Position numbers and translations under genes: made by a program
Shown: in pieces, positions 53,282-61,190 of the stretch
Layout: every line of letters starts with the position of its first letter
Numbering within the stretch: the stretch's first letter is position 1
Notes under the pieces: model-generated
The model's input: only the letters and a program-made list of their open reading frames with translations
What the model was told of the DNA's origin: nothing
Database searches by the model: none
Assembly: GCF_013415115.1 (NCBI RefSeq)
Contig: NZ_JACCDD010000004.1
Span: 186,001-250,000 of the forward strand
Direction of reading: 5' to 3'
DNA: 64,000 nt
DNA from: Vreelandella zhaodongensis
GTDB lineage: Bacteria; Pseudomonadota; Gammaproteobacteria; Pseudomonadales; Halomonadaceae

Positions 53282-53451
53282 TTGGCTCAACGCACTCTGA
53301 AATTTCTATACAAAACCTATACGAAAAGTTAACAAGCGACTAAACTGATTTCGTCTATGATTATATAGTTAAAAAAAATTTCAAATTAACCGGCAAAGGC
53401 TGAAGTAAATTGGCCAACGGGTAACTTGGCGCACTGCTACAGGGGGATTTC

Positions 53452-54255
53452 ATGGGTCACTGCGCACGGGTAGATGGTAGCTGTAAACGATGTGAGGGGG
53501 AGCTTCCTTTTGATTTTACGATGGCCTTCCAACCCATTGTGGACGTGTCACTTGCTCGGGTAGTGACTCATGAAGCGCTAGTACGAGGTATCAATGGTGA
53601 GTCTGCCTGGAGCGTTATTTCTCAGGTGACTGACGACCTACTGTATCGTTTTGATCAGGCTTGTCGCGTTAAGGCGATTGAGATGGCCAGCGCATTGAAC
53701 ATGCCAACAGCGTTATCGATCAACTTCTTACCCAATGCTGTCTATGAGCCGGAAGCCTGCATTCAAGCAACGCTCGATGTTTCTCGGCGCGTTGGCTGGC
53801 CAATGAATCGGCTAATTTTTGAAATCACTGAAACCGAGCGAGTACGTGACCGCCAGCACCTTCGCAATATCATCGAAGCCTACCGCGAAATGGGCTTTAA
53901 AACGGCCCTTGATGATTTCGGCAATGGCTATGCCAACCTGGATCTATTAACGGACCTAACACCGGATAAGCTCAAAATCGACCGCGAGCTGGTGATGAAC
54001 TGTGATCACGACACACGTCGCCAAGCGTTGCTTAATTCCATCGTTTTGCTAGCCCAAGAGTTAGGCATGACGCTCATTGCGGAAGGGGTAGAAACACGTG
54101 CAGAAGCGCTATGGTTAGCGCGCGCGGGCATTGATCGCCAACAGGGGTTTTTCTACGCCAAACCAGCTATTAACTCCCTAGGCCCAGATCTTGTCCCTCT
54201 ATTATTAGACTTAAGAGAAGAGGTATGTGTAGGCTTAGAAGCATCGAGCTACTGA
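53452..54255 (+). CDS. Stand-alone EAL domain c-di-GMP phosphodiesterase
   Basis: EAL enzymes hydrolyse c-di-GMP to pGpG. The 267-residue protein is a nearly bare EAL domain with the catalytic set intact: EAL (41-43), NFLP, EITETE (Glu124), DDFGNGYAN (Asp154, Asp155), KLKID (Lys175), EGVET and QGFFYAKP. No sensory, GGDEF or membrane domain is present. The N-terminus has Cys4, Cys11 and Cys14 (HCARVDGSCKRC), which may bind metal or sense redox; that is inference. A ribosome site (GGGGG) precedes the ATG. It sits alone between two terminators, so it is probably monocistronic. Confidence 0.92.
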   Translation: MGHCARVDGSCKRCEGELPFDFTMAFQPIVDVSLARVVTHEALVRGINGESAWSVISQVTDDLLYRFDQACRVKAIEMASALNMPTALSINFLPNAVYEPEACIQATLDVSRRVGWPMNRLIFEITETERVRDRQHLRNIIEAYREMGFKTALDDFGNGYANLDLLTDLTPDKLKIDRELVMNCDHDTRRQALLNSIVLLAQELGMTLIAEGVETRAEALWLARAGIDRQQGFFYAKPAINSLGPDLVPLLLDLREEVCVGLEASSY

Positions 54256-54391
54256 CACAGATTGTTTACCTATTACACCCGTTTTATCGCCCAAATAACG
54301 ATTCTGAAACAATGACGACTGAATCTGTCATATAAGCAGTGACACTGCACATCTTGCACAAGCAATACCCAACATCCAAAGGAGTTGAGCC

Positions 54392-55666
54392 ATGAGCAAC
54401 GCCGAGCTAAACGAACTAAAGCAGAAGTATGTCGCAGCGGGTGCTGCCAGCCCCGCCACTGCTTTTGCGGATCGCGCTGAAAATGCTGAGATCTGGGACG
54501 CCGACGGCAACCGCTTTATCGACTTCGCAGGCGGCATTGGCGTTTTGAACGTAGGCCACCGTCATCCTAAAGTGGTTGCTGCGGTGAAAGCCCAGCTGGA
54601 TAAGGTCATGCACACCTGCCAAACAGTGATGCCTTATGAAGGCTATGTAAAAGTTGCTGAAAAACTTAGCCACCTCGTACCGGTTCGCGGCCACGCCAAA
54701 GTCATGTTGGCTAACTCCGGGGCAGAAGCGTTGGAAAATGCCGTTAAAATTGCCCGCGCTGCCACCGGCCGCTCTAACGTCATTTGTTTTGACGGTGGTT
54801 ATCACGGCCGTACGTTCTACACCATGGCCATGAACGGCAAAGTTGCCCCGTATCAAACCGATTTTGGCCCGATGCCTGGTACGGTATTCCGCGCGCCTTA
54901 TCCGGTGCCCTATCACGGCGTCAGCGAAGACGAGGCCATTCGTGGCCTGAAAATGACTCTGAAAACCGACGCTAACCCAAAAGATACCGCCGCTATTATC
55001 TTAGAGCCAGTGCTTGGAGAAGGTGGTTTCTATCCTGCGTCCAAGAGCTTCCTGGAAAAGATCCGCGAAATTTGCGATGAGCATGGCATGCTAATGATCA
55101 TCGATGAAGTGCAGTCGGGCTTTGGCCGTACCGGTAAAATGTTCGCCATTGAGCACAGCGGCGTTGAGCCGGACATGATGACCATGGCGAAAAGTATGGC
55201 CGACGGCATGCCAATCTCTGCGGTTGTTGGCACCGATAAGGTCATGGACGCCTCAGGCCCTAACTCCCTCGGCGGCACCTATACCGGCAGCCCCACCGCC
55301 TGTGCCGCTGCCCTGGCGGTGATGGACGTGTTCGAAGAGGAGAATATTCTTGAAAAAAGCCAAGCGTTGGGCGAAAAGCTAGCGGCTCGCTTTGGCGAGT
55401 GGCAGACCAAGTTCGACTGCATCGATAATGTGCGCAACATGGGCGCTATGGCGGCATTTGAGCTGGTCTCAAACAAAACGGATCGCACACCCAATGCAGA
55501 ACTTGCCGCGGCGCTGTGTAAGAAAGCCCGTGAAGAGGGGTTAATCCTGCTCTCCTGCGGCATGTACGGCAACACGATTCGCTTCTTGATGCCTGTCACC
55601 ATTGAAGACAGCGTACTCAACGAAGGGCTGGACATTATTGAATCCTGCCTGGAATCGCTGGTTTAG
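54392..55666 (+). CDS. gabT: 4-aminobutyrate / 5-aminovalerate aminotransferase
   Basis: This PLP enzyme moves the terminal amino group of GABA (or 5-aminovalerate, DavT) to 2-oxoglutarate. The 424-residue class III aminotransferase carries DFAGGIGVLNVGHRHPKVV, ANSGAEALENAVKIAR, GGYHGRT, ILEPVLGEGGFYPA, IIDEVQSGFGRTGKMFA and the PLP Lys267 in MAKSMADG. Sequence cannot separate GABA from 5-aminovalerate use; the nearby glutarate genes favour a DavT role. No succinate- or glutarate-semialdehyde dehydrogenase gene is adjacent. An AAGGAG site precedes the ATG, and a terminator follows. Confidence 0.92.
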   Translation: MSNAELNELKQKYVAAGAASPATAFADRAENAEIWDADGNRFIDFAGGIGVLNVGHRHPKVVAAVKAQLDKVMHTCQTVMPYEGYVKVAEKLSHLVPVRGHAKVMLANSGAEALENAVKIARAATGRSNVICFDGGYHGRTFYTMAMNGKVAPYQTDFGPMPGTVFRAPYPVPYHGVSEDEAIRGLKMTLKTDANPKDTAAIILEPVLGEGGFYPASKSFLEKIREICDEHGMLMIIDEVQSGFGRTGKMFAIEHSGVEPDMMTMAKSMADGMPISAVVGTDKVMDASGPNSLGGTYTGSPTACAAALAVMDVFEEENILEKSQALGEKLAARFGEWQTKFDCIDNVRNMGAMAAFELVSNKTDRTPNAELAAALCKKAREEGLILLSCGMYGNTIRFLMPVTIEDSVLNEGLDIIESCLESLV

Positions 55667-55687
55667 CTGTTATTAGCGCCAACATAG

Positions 55688-55714
55688 ACGCCGCCCAAAT
55701 CGGGCGGCGTTTCT
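55688..55714 (+). terminator. gabT terminator
   Basis: ACGCCGCCC/GGGCGGCGT stem with a five-base loop, followed by TTCTTT, 21 bp after the gabT stop and abutting the convergent YkoF-like gene. Confidence 0.88.
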
Positions 55715-55963
55715 TTAACGTGGACGTCGATCGCCTTCGAGGAAATTAGCTGTAAAAACCGCTTTTCCATGAGTCTCAAACGACCACTTCATGACATCGC
55801 TTAAAGCGGCCATCACCGCATCGAATTCCCCAAACACCTGGGTACTCATTCGATTAGGGTGTACTTCTAACCCGGTGGCTTCCAAACGTTTTACCACGTC
55901 TTTCACCACTGGCTTAAAATCATCGGCCAGCGGGTAATAGCTTAGCTGTACGGAAAGATACAT
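55715..55963 (-). CDS. YkoF-like (thiamine/HMP-binding family) small protein
   Basis: The 82-residue protein MYLSVQLSYYPLADDF... resembles one YkoF domain: a beta-alpha-beta start, KRLEATGLEVHPNRMSTQVFGEFDAVMAAL, then SFETHGKAVFTANF. Bacillus YkoF has two such domains and binds thiamine or its pyrimidine moiety, while MTH1187-type single-domain relatives form tetramers. The function here is unproven, and no thiamine gene is nearby. It follows the alpha/beta hydrolase by 18 bp on the same strand and is likely cotranscribed. Confidence 0.75.
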   Translation of the reverse strand: MYLSVQLSYYPLADDFKPVVKDVVKRLEATGLEVHPNRMSTQVFGEFDAVMAALSDVMKWSFETHGKAVFTANFLEGDRRPR

Positions 55964-55981
55964 CCTGCCTCCTTATGCGCT

Positions 55982-56803
55982 TTATGCTCGCTTACTGGTT
56001 CCCAGCTCGAAACGCTGCCACGCCGCCAATATGGCTTCCCGGGTTTCATCCGGATGCTCCATAGGGAACATGTGGGTACCGGGAACCTCGCTGATCGCTA
56101 ACCCACAACGCTGTAGCCGCTTGACCCGTTTAGGGGTGAGTAGGTGCGACTCCTGCCCTGCCACCAAGTGGATCGGCACACCGACTCGACGTGGCAATCC
56201 AGAAAGGTGGTCGGGCAGATGGCGAAATATCTCTACCTCAACCCCAGGGTCGAAGGTTAGCTCAGCGCTACCGTCATCTAGCAAGCGCGTGCCTGCTTCA
56301 ATGTAGTCGTTCAACGCCTCTGGGGTAAAGCGGCGAAATAACCCACGGCGGCGTAGCGAGTTGGCCATCGCTTCTCGGCTAGGCCACACACTGCGCCGCC
56401 CCTGGGTTTTACCAGCAGGCGTGATGCGATCCATAAAGCCAAACCGCTTCGCCGCTTTCATCACCCAGGCATCCGGCCCCAGCATCAACGGCGGGTCAAG
56501 CATAATTACGCCGCAGAAGCGTTCTGGCTGTTTATCTGCCGCCATGGCCATCAGGGTACCGCCTAATGAGTGACCAACCCCCAATAGCGGTGTGTCTGTA
56601 ACCGGCAAGTAGCTCAACAGTTCATCGACTAAATTGCCCCAGTTATGGTTCACCGGGTAATCCGGGTGATGCCCCAATCGATCCAGCGGATGGAGGTCAA
56701 ACGACTCTGCCAGTGGTTCCAGCAGCGTGCGATAGCTTAAGCCAGGAAAGCCATTCGCATGGGCGAACACTAAACGAGGGCGTTGGGTGGCATGGGCAGA
56801 CAT
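55982..56803 (-). CDS. Alpha/beta hydrolase
   Basis: From the ATG at 56803 (MSAHATQRPRLVFAHANGFPG) it has 273 residues; upstream in-frame sequence is not conserved. It has an HANGFPGLSY oxyanion-hole region, a nucleophile elbow GVGHSLGGTLMA, an alpha-helical cap containing the Arg-rich RRSVWPSREAMANSLRRRGL, LVAGQESHLLTPKRV (acid), and the catalytic His in PGTHMFPMEHPDET. No signal peptide was seen, so it is probably cytoplasmic. Esterase-, lipase- or epoxide-hydrolase-like activity cannot be distinguished. Confidence 0.85.
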   Translation of the reverse strand: MSAHATQRPRLVFAHANGFPGLSYRTLLEPLAESFDLHPLDRLGHHPDYPVNHNWGNLVDELLSYLPVTDTPLLGVGHSLGGTLMAMAADKQPERFCGVIMLDPPLMLGPDAWVMKAAKRFGFMDRITPAGKTQGRRSVWPSREAMANSLRRRGLFRRFTPEALNDYIEAGTRLLDDGSAELTFDPGVEVEIFRHLPDHLSGLPRRVGVPIHLVAGQESHLLTPKRVKRLQRCGLAISEVPGTHMFPMEHPDETREAILAAWQRFELGTSKRA

Positions 56804-56941
56804 GGGTCGCTCGCAGGGTAATAAGACAGGAAAGCAGCGTGGGGCAGCATCCACGCTATTTAGTAATTAGACAGACTATCATACGTCTGTTTTAACTCGC
56901 CTTTGAATGAGCGTCAATCGACATAAGTATTAACAGGCTAA

Positions 56942-57988
56942 TTAAAACAACGAGAGTTGTTGAACGGTGGTTTCTTCTGCCAAGCGGTAGCCGACGCCTA
57001 ATAGCCGAACTGGCCTCTCCCCTCGTGCCCAACCAATAGTTAACAGAGATTCGAACTGATCCAGGTTAGGCGCGGGGTCGGCGTGTTCCACGGTGGTTTG
57101 GGTAAAGTCGTTGAATTTCACCTTTACCATTAGCCCGCGCACAGCGGGCGCTGGGTCTAGTCTGGCATATCGCCGCTCTAAGTCGTTGAGCAGGTCGGGC
57201 AGCTGCTGGCGGCAAGCTTCTAGCGTAGGCAAGTCTTGGGAGTAGGTTTGCTCGGTGCTGATCGATTTCCGCTCACGGTGGGTTTTCACTGGCCGCTCGT
57301 CGCGCCCAAAGCTAAGCTCAAACAGTCGATGACCGAAGCGGCCAAACTGTTCGACCAGCTCAGTGAGCGGACGAGCCCGCAAATCCGCACAGGTTTGGAT
57401 ACCCAACCCCGCCAATTTTTCAGCGGTGCGCGGCCCTACGCCGTGGATTTTCTTGACCGGTAGCTGCTGCACAAAGCTATCAATGTCGTTTGGTGTGATC
57501 ACAAACAGGCCGTCCGGCTTGCGCCAGTCGCTGGCAATTTTGGCAAGAAACTTATTGGGTGCGACACCTGCCGAGACGGTAATGCCTATTTCGCTTTTCA
57601 CACGCTGACGAATCGCTTCGGCCATTCGGGTGGCGCTACCGTTGCACAGAGTGACATTGGTCACGTCTAAAAAGGCTTCATCTAGCGAGAGCGGTTCAAT
57701 CAGTTCGGTCACATCGCGATAGATCGCAAACACCTGGCGTGCCACCGCTTTGTATTTGGCCATGTCACCACGAATCACGGTCAAATGCGGGCAGCGTTTG
57801 AGCGCCTGGGCCATGGGCATGGCCGAGTGGATGCCAAATTCGCGGGCGGGGTAGTTACAGGTGGCGACAACCCCGCGCTGCTCAACGCTGCCACCTATCG
57901 CAATAGGCACGTCGTTAAGCGCTGGGTTGTCGCGCATTTCAACCGCTGCGTAGAAGCAGTCACAGTCGCAATGAATAATTTTGCGCAC
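56942..57988 (-). CDS. dinB: DNA polymerase IV (DinB)
   Basis: Y-family translesion polymerase. The 348-residue protein has the catalytic acids Asp8 (HCDCDCFYAAVE) and Asp103/Glu104 (SLDEAFLDVT) at exactly the E. coli positions. It also has SAGVAPNKFLAKIASDWRKP, the HhH motif VKKIHGVGPRTAEKLAGLG, and a C-terminal beta-clamp-binding motif QLSLF. The start is a GTG at 57988. A perfect LexA box ends 25 bp upstream, so it is SOS-induced. The steric-gate region CFYAAVEMRD is conserved. Confidence 0.96.
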   Translation of the reverse strand: MRKIIHCDCDCFYAAVEMRDNPALNDVPIAIGGSVEQRGVVATCNYPAREFGIHSAMPMAQALKRCPHLTVIRGDMAKYKAVARQVFAIYRDVTELIEPLSLDEAFLDVTNVTLCNGSATRMAEAIRQRVKSEIGITVSAGVAPNKFLAKIASDWRKPDGLFVITPNDIDSFVQQLPVKKIHGVGPRTAEKLAGLGIQTCADLRARPLTELVEQFGRFGHRLFELSFGRDERPVKTHRERKSISTEQTYSQDLPTLEACRQQLPDLLNDLERRYARLDPAPAVRGLMVKVKFNDFTQTTVEHADPAPNLDQFESLLTIGWARGERPVRLLGVGYRLAEETTVQQLSLF

Positions 57989-58013
57989 AGGTTGCCCTTG
58001 CCTCCGCCCTCAC

Positions 58014-58029
58014 CTGTAAATAATTACAG
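58014..58029. promoter_or_regulatory. LexA box of dinB
   Basis: CTGTAAATAATTACAG is a perfect CTG-N10-CAG palindrome located 25 bp upstream of the dinB GTG and just beyond the selO stop. Confidence 0.92.
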
Positions 58030-58051
58030 TCTACCACAGAAAAAGCCGAGA

Positions 58052-59527
58052 TTAGGTGCCGCAAAACGTTCTCAGTACCTGTTCGTTTTCCGTTGCTGGG
58101 GCTGCAAGGCGGCGTGCTTCTGCGGATTCCTCAAAGGGCTGGGTGACCACAGCAAGTAAGCTGTGAAACGGCGCAAAATCGCCCTCGTTCGCCGCATCGA
58201 TAGCCTCCTGAATGCGGTGGTTGCGGGGGATAATCACTGGGTTAGCACGCCGCATAGCGTCTAAGCGCTCGCTGTCTTGTCTGGCAACCTGTGCGGCTTG
58301 CCACTTATCTAACCATGTCGCCAACTCATTGGGTTGAGTCGTCAGCGCCAGCAGTGCTTCCTTATGTGTTTCACTTGAAGTGCTGGCGTAGTGTGTCAAC
58401 GCATCAAAGGTAGCGGTCATATCCATCCGTCCCTGGTGCATCTGACTTTTCAGCATCTCCATTAGCGGTACCGCTTGGTCGCTGTCTGCTGCAAGGCCGA
58501 GCTTATCCGCATGCAAGCGGCGCTGCTCGGCATCAAACAGTGGTTCAAAGCGGCGGATGATATCGGTGGCCTGCTCGACGACGGTATCGCCCTCTTCGCG
58601 CATCAGCGGCAGCAGCGTTTCTGCGAAGCGAGCTAGGTTCCATTGAGCAATGGCGGGTTGATTATCAAAAGCATAACGCTTGCCTTCATCAATCGAACTA
58701 TAGACCTTTTGCGGATTAAACTGCTCCATAAAGGCGCAGGGGCCATAATCAATGGTTTCTCCAGCAATGCTGCAGTTGTCGGTATTCATCACGCCATGAA
58801 TAAAGCCAAGGCTCATCCACCGCGCCACCAGCACCGCTTGGCGGGCAGCCACGGCCTCTAGCAAAGCTAAATAAGGATCATCTGCACTGGCCGCTTCTGG
58901 GTAGTGGCGCTCAATCACATGGTCGGCCAGCGCTTTCAGAGCAGCTTCATCCCGGCGTACCGCAGCAAATTGAAAGGTGCCCACACGAATATGGCTGCTG
59001 GCCACACGGGTAAATACCGCGCCGGGCTCAGGCAGTTGGCGTATCACCCGCTCGCCACTGGTCACTGCCGCTAGGGCGCGTGTGGTGGGTACGCCCATTG
59101 CAGCCATAAACTCACTGACCAAATACTCCCGTAGCACTGGGCCTAGCGGCGAACGACCATCGCCGCCACGGGAAAATGGCGTACGGCCGCTGCCTTTGAG
59201 CTGCACGTCGCGCCGCATGCCGTCCTGGTCGATAACTTCCCCCAGCAGCAGTGCGCGGCCATCACCCAGCTGCGGTACAAAGTTACCAAACTGATGCCCA
59301 GCATAGCCCAGCGCCCGTGGCTCTGCGCCTGGTGGCAATTGGTTGCCACTAAACCATTGGGCAAGGGTGGCATCATCAGGCTTACCCTTCATAGCGATAT
59401 TCAGCCCTAGCGTTTCTGCTAGGCACTCATTAAATACAATTAGTGTGGGGTGGCTCACTGGCGTTGGCTGGCAGGCAATCCACAGTGGCTCGGGAAGCGT
59501 TGCAAACTGGTGTTCAAATGACAGCAC
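58052..59527 (-). CDS. selO: Protein adenylyltransferase SelO (YdiU)
   Basis: SelO is a pseudokinase-fold enzyme that transfers AMP to Ser, Thr or Tyr of target proteins and responds to oxidative stress. The 491-residue protein has LGYAGHQFGNFVPQLGDGRA, the nucleotide-flip residues in LKGSGRTPFSRGGDGRSPLG, GFIHGVMNTDNCSIAGETID (catalytic HGxMNTDN) and IDYGPCAFMEQF. It ends FCGT, with the C-terminal redox Cys in place of selenocysteine. It precedes dinB by 63 bp on the same strand and is divergent from mpg. Confidence 0.95.
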   Translation of the reverse strand: MLSFEHQFATLPEPLWIACQPTPVSHPTLIVFNECLAETLGLNIAMKGKPDDATLAQWFSGNQLPPGAEPRALGYAGHQFGNFVPQLGDGRALLLGEVIDQDGMRRDVQLKGSGRTPFSRGGDGRSPLGPVLREYLVSEFMAAMGVPTTRALAAVTSGERVIRQLPEPGAVFTRVASSHIRVGTFQFAAVRRDEAALKALADHVIERHYPEAASADDPYLALLEAVAARQAVLVARWMSLGFIHGVMNTDNCSIAGETIDYGPCAFMEQFNPQKVYSSIDEGKRYAFDNQPAIAQWNLARFAETLLPLMREEGDTVVEQATDIIRRFEPLFDAEQRRLHADKLGLAADSDQAVPLMEMLKSQMHQGRMDMTATFDALTHYASTSSETHKEALLALTTQPNELATWLDKWQAAQVARQDSERLDAMRRANPVIIPRNHRIQEAIDAANEGDFAPFHSLLAVVTQPFEESAEARRLAAPATENEQVLRTFCGT

Positions 59528-59597
59528 GGGCGACTCCGCTTTTAAAAGAAAGGGCTAACGAATACCCTAGCAGCTTACTCAAGTAATTGGCGATATC

Positions 59598-60239
59598 ATG
59601 GAGCACACTGACCCATTAACTGACGTTAATAGACTAGCCAACACAGCGGCGTTAGCCCCTCTTTCACGCGACTTTTATTGCCGTGATACCCTTGCCGTCG
59701 CTCGGGACCTGCTGGGATGCCAACTGGTTCGTTACTACGAAGGTGAGCTGTTGGTCGCAAAAATTGTCGAAACAGAGGCCTATCGGGGGTCCGAAGATTC
59801 AGCTTGCCATGCACATCGGCGCAAAACGCCGAGAACGGAGGCCATGTTTGGGCCACCAGGACACGCCTACGTGTATCTGGTGTATGGCATGCACTGGCTG
59901 CTGAACGTGGTCACACAGCCAGAGGGCAATCCCTGTGCAGTGCTTATTCGCGCGGTGGAGCCAGTGGTAGGCGAAGCAGCCATGCGCGCGCTACGTGATG
60001 TAAAGGGCCGCAATCTCACCAACGGTCCCGGCAAGCTAACCCGCGCGCTGCATATTGATAAAACGCTATATGGTCATGATATGACTCAGTCTAACGCGCT
60101 ATGGATAACGGCGGGCGAGCCACCCGACGCCGTTGCCTCTGGCCCTCGCGTAGGTATCGATTATGCCCAGCCCGCCGACCGCGATGCCCCCTGGCGGCTG
60201 TGGAGTGACGGTAACCCCTGGGTCTCAAAAGCGCGTTAG
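59598..60239 (+). CDS. mpg: 3-methyladenine DNA glycosylase (AAG/MPG family)
   Basis: AAG-type glycosylases excise alkylated purines such as 3-methyladenine and hypoxanthine. The 213-residue protein has FYCRDTLAVARDLLGCQLVR, the catalytic KIVETEAYRGSEDSACHA (base-activating Glu), RRKTPRTEAMFGPPGHAYVY, GMHWLLNVV, NLTNGPGKLTRALHI and GVRVGIDYA-like GPRVGIDYAQ. It lies between selO (divergent) and a sirtuin whose stop overlaps its own by three bases. No LexA box or Ada box was seen upstream. Confidence 0.95.
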   Translation: MEHTDPLTDVNRLANTAALAPLSRDFYCRDTLAVARDLLGCQLVRYYEGELLVAKIVETEAYRGSEDSACHAHRRKTPRTEAMFGPPGHAYVYLVYGMHWLLNVVTQPEGNPCAVLIRAVEPVVGEAAMRALRDVKGRNLTNGPGKLTRALHIDKTLYGHDMTQSNALWITAGEPPDAVASGPRVGIDYAQPADRDAPWRLWSDGNPWVSKAR

Positions 60240-61093
60240 TGACACTTCAAGCACATAACTGCGTGCTCTAGCACCGGCGTTAACGGCGCACGCCACTGAT
60301 GGGTTAGTAGTGCATCGGCGCGAGTGACGCCCAGCGACAGCGAGGCCACCGGCAAGCCCATGGCGTGGGCGTCGCGGCAGAAGCGGTAGCCGGAATACAC
60401 CATCAACGAAGTGCCCACAGCCAACACGGCATCAGCGTTTTGCAGCCCCGCCTGGGCCGCCAAGCGCCGCGCTGGTGGCACCACATCGCCATAATAGACA
60501 ACCTGGGGCTTTAAGATGCCTTGGCAGCGCGGGCAATCCAGCACCTTAAACGTCGAAAAATCAGTTTCTAAATCCGCATCGCCGTCGGGCGCATGGCGGG
60601 CATCTAGCGCTGCAAAACGCGGGTTCATCCTGGCCATTTCGCTGTGCATGGCATGGCGCATGAGTTGATAACCGCAAGTCATGCACGCCACTACGTCTGC
60701 TCGACCATGCAGATCAATCACCTTGCTGGAACCTGCCCGCTGATGCAGGCGATCCACATTCTGTGTCACCAGCAGTTCCACGTAGCCCATGGTTTCCAAC
60801 GCCGCCAGCGCCTTATGCGCACCGCTCACTTGGGCTTCACGCATGGCCTTGAAACCGATCAGCGCCCGCGCCCAATAACGCTGGCGCACAGCAAGTGAGG
60901 CCATAAAATCGCCATGTTGTACCGGCGGCGGTCGCTTCCACTGCCCGTCGGCATCGCGGTAATCAGGAATGCCGCTGTCCGTGCTTACTCCTGCGCCAGT
61001 AATCACCCACAGTTTAGGGTGGCGCTCAATAAAACCCGCCAGCGCCTCACCCGCCTGCGCTATGCTATTTATCATTTCCACGGCCTGCGTCAA
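60236..61093 (-). CDS. SIR2 family NAD-dependent protein deacetylase
   Basis: Sirtuins remove acyl groups from lysines using NAD+. The 285-residue protein has the NAD-binding VITGAGVSTDSGIPDYRD, the catalytic TQNVDRLHQRAGSSKVIDLHG (His), a four-Cys zinc module (CMTCGY and CPRCQG, with a long insertion between them), LKPQVVYYGDVVPP and AVGTSLMVYSG. The start at 61093 gives an extra six residues before MINSIAQAG; either Met is possible. The sequence is of the class seen in many proteobacteria as a SIR2-like protein separate from CobB. It is convergent with mpg and divergent from the FAD hydroxylase. Confidence 0.92.
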   Translation of the reverse strand: MTQAVEMINSIAQAGEALAGFIERHPKLWVITGAGVSTDSGIPDYRDADGQWKRPPPVQHGDFMASLAVRQRYWARALIGFKAMREAQVSGAHKALAALETMGYVELLVTQNVDRLHQRAGSSKVIDLHGRADVVACMTCGYQLMRHAMHSEMARMNPRFAALDARHAPDGDADLETDFSTFKVLDCPRCQGILKPQVVYYGDVVPPARRLAAQAGLQNADAVLAVGTSLMVYSGYRFCRDAHAMGLPVASLSLGVTRADALLTHQWRAPLTPVLEHAVMCLKCH

Positions 61094-61190
61094 TGGATCA
61101 CCCTATGCAACACTGCGACAAGTAACCGATACTGTATGACAATAAAGGGTCGTGCAATATGTCCTCGTTATTCAACGTAAGGAGTGTCTC

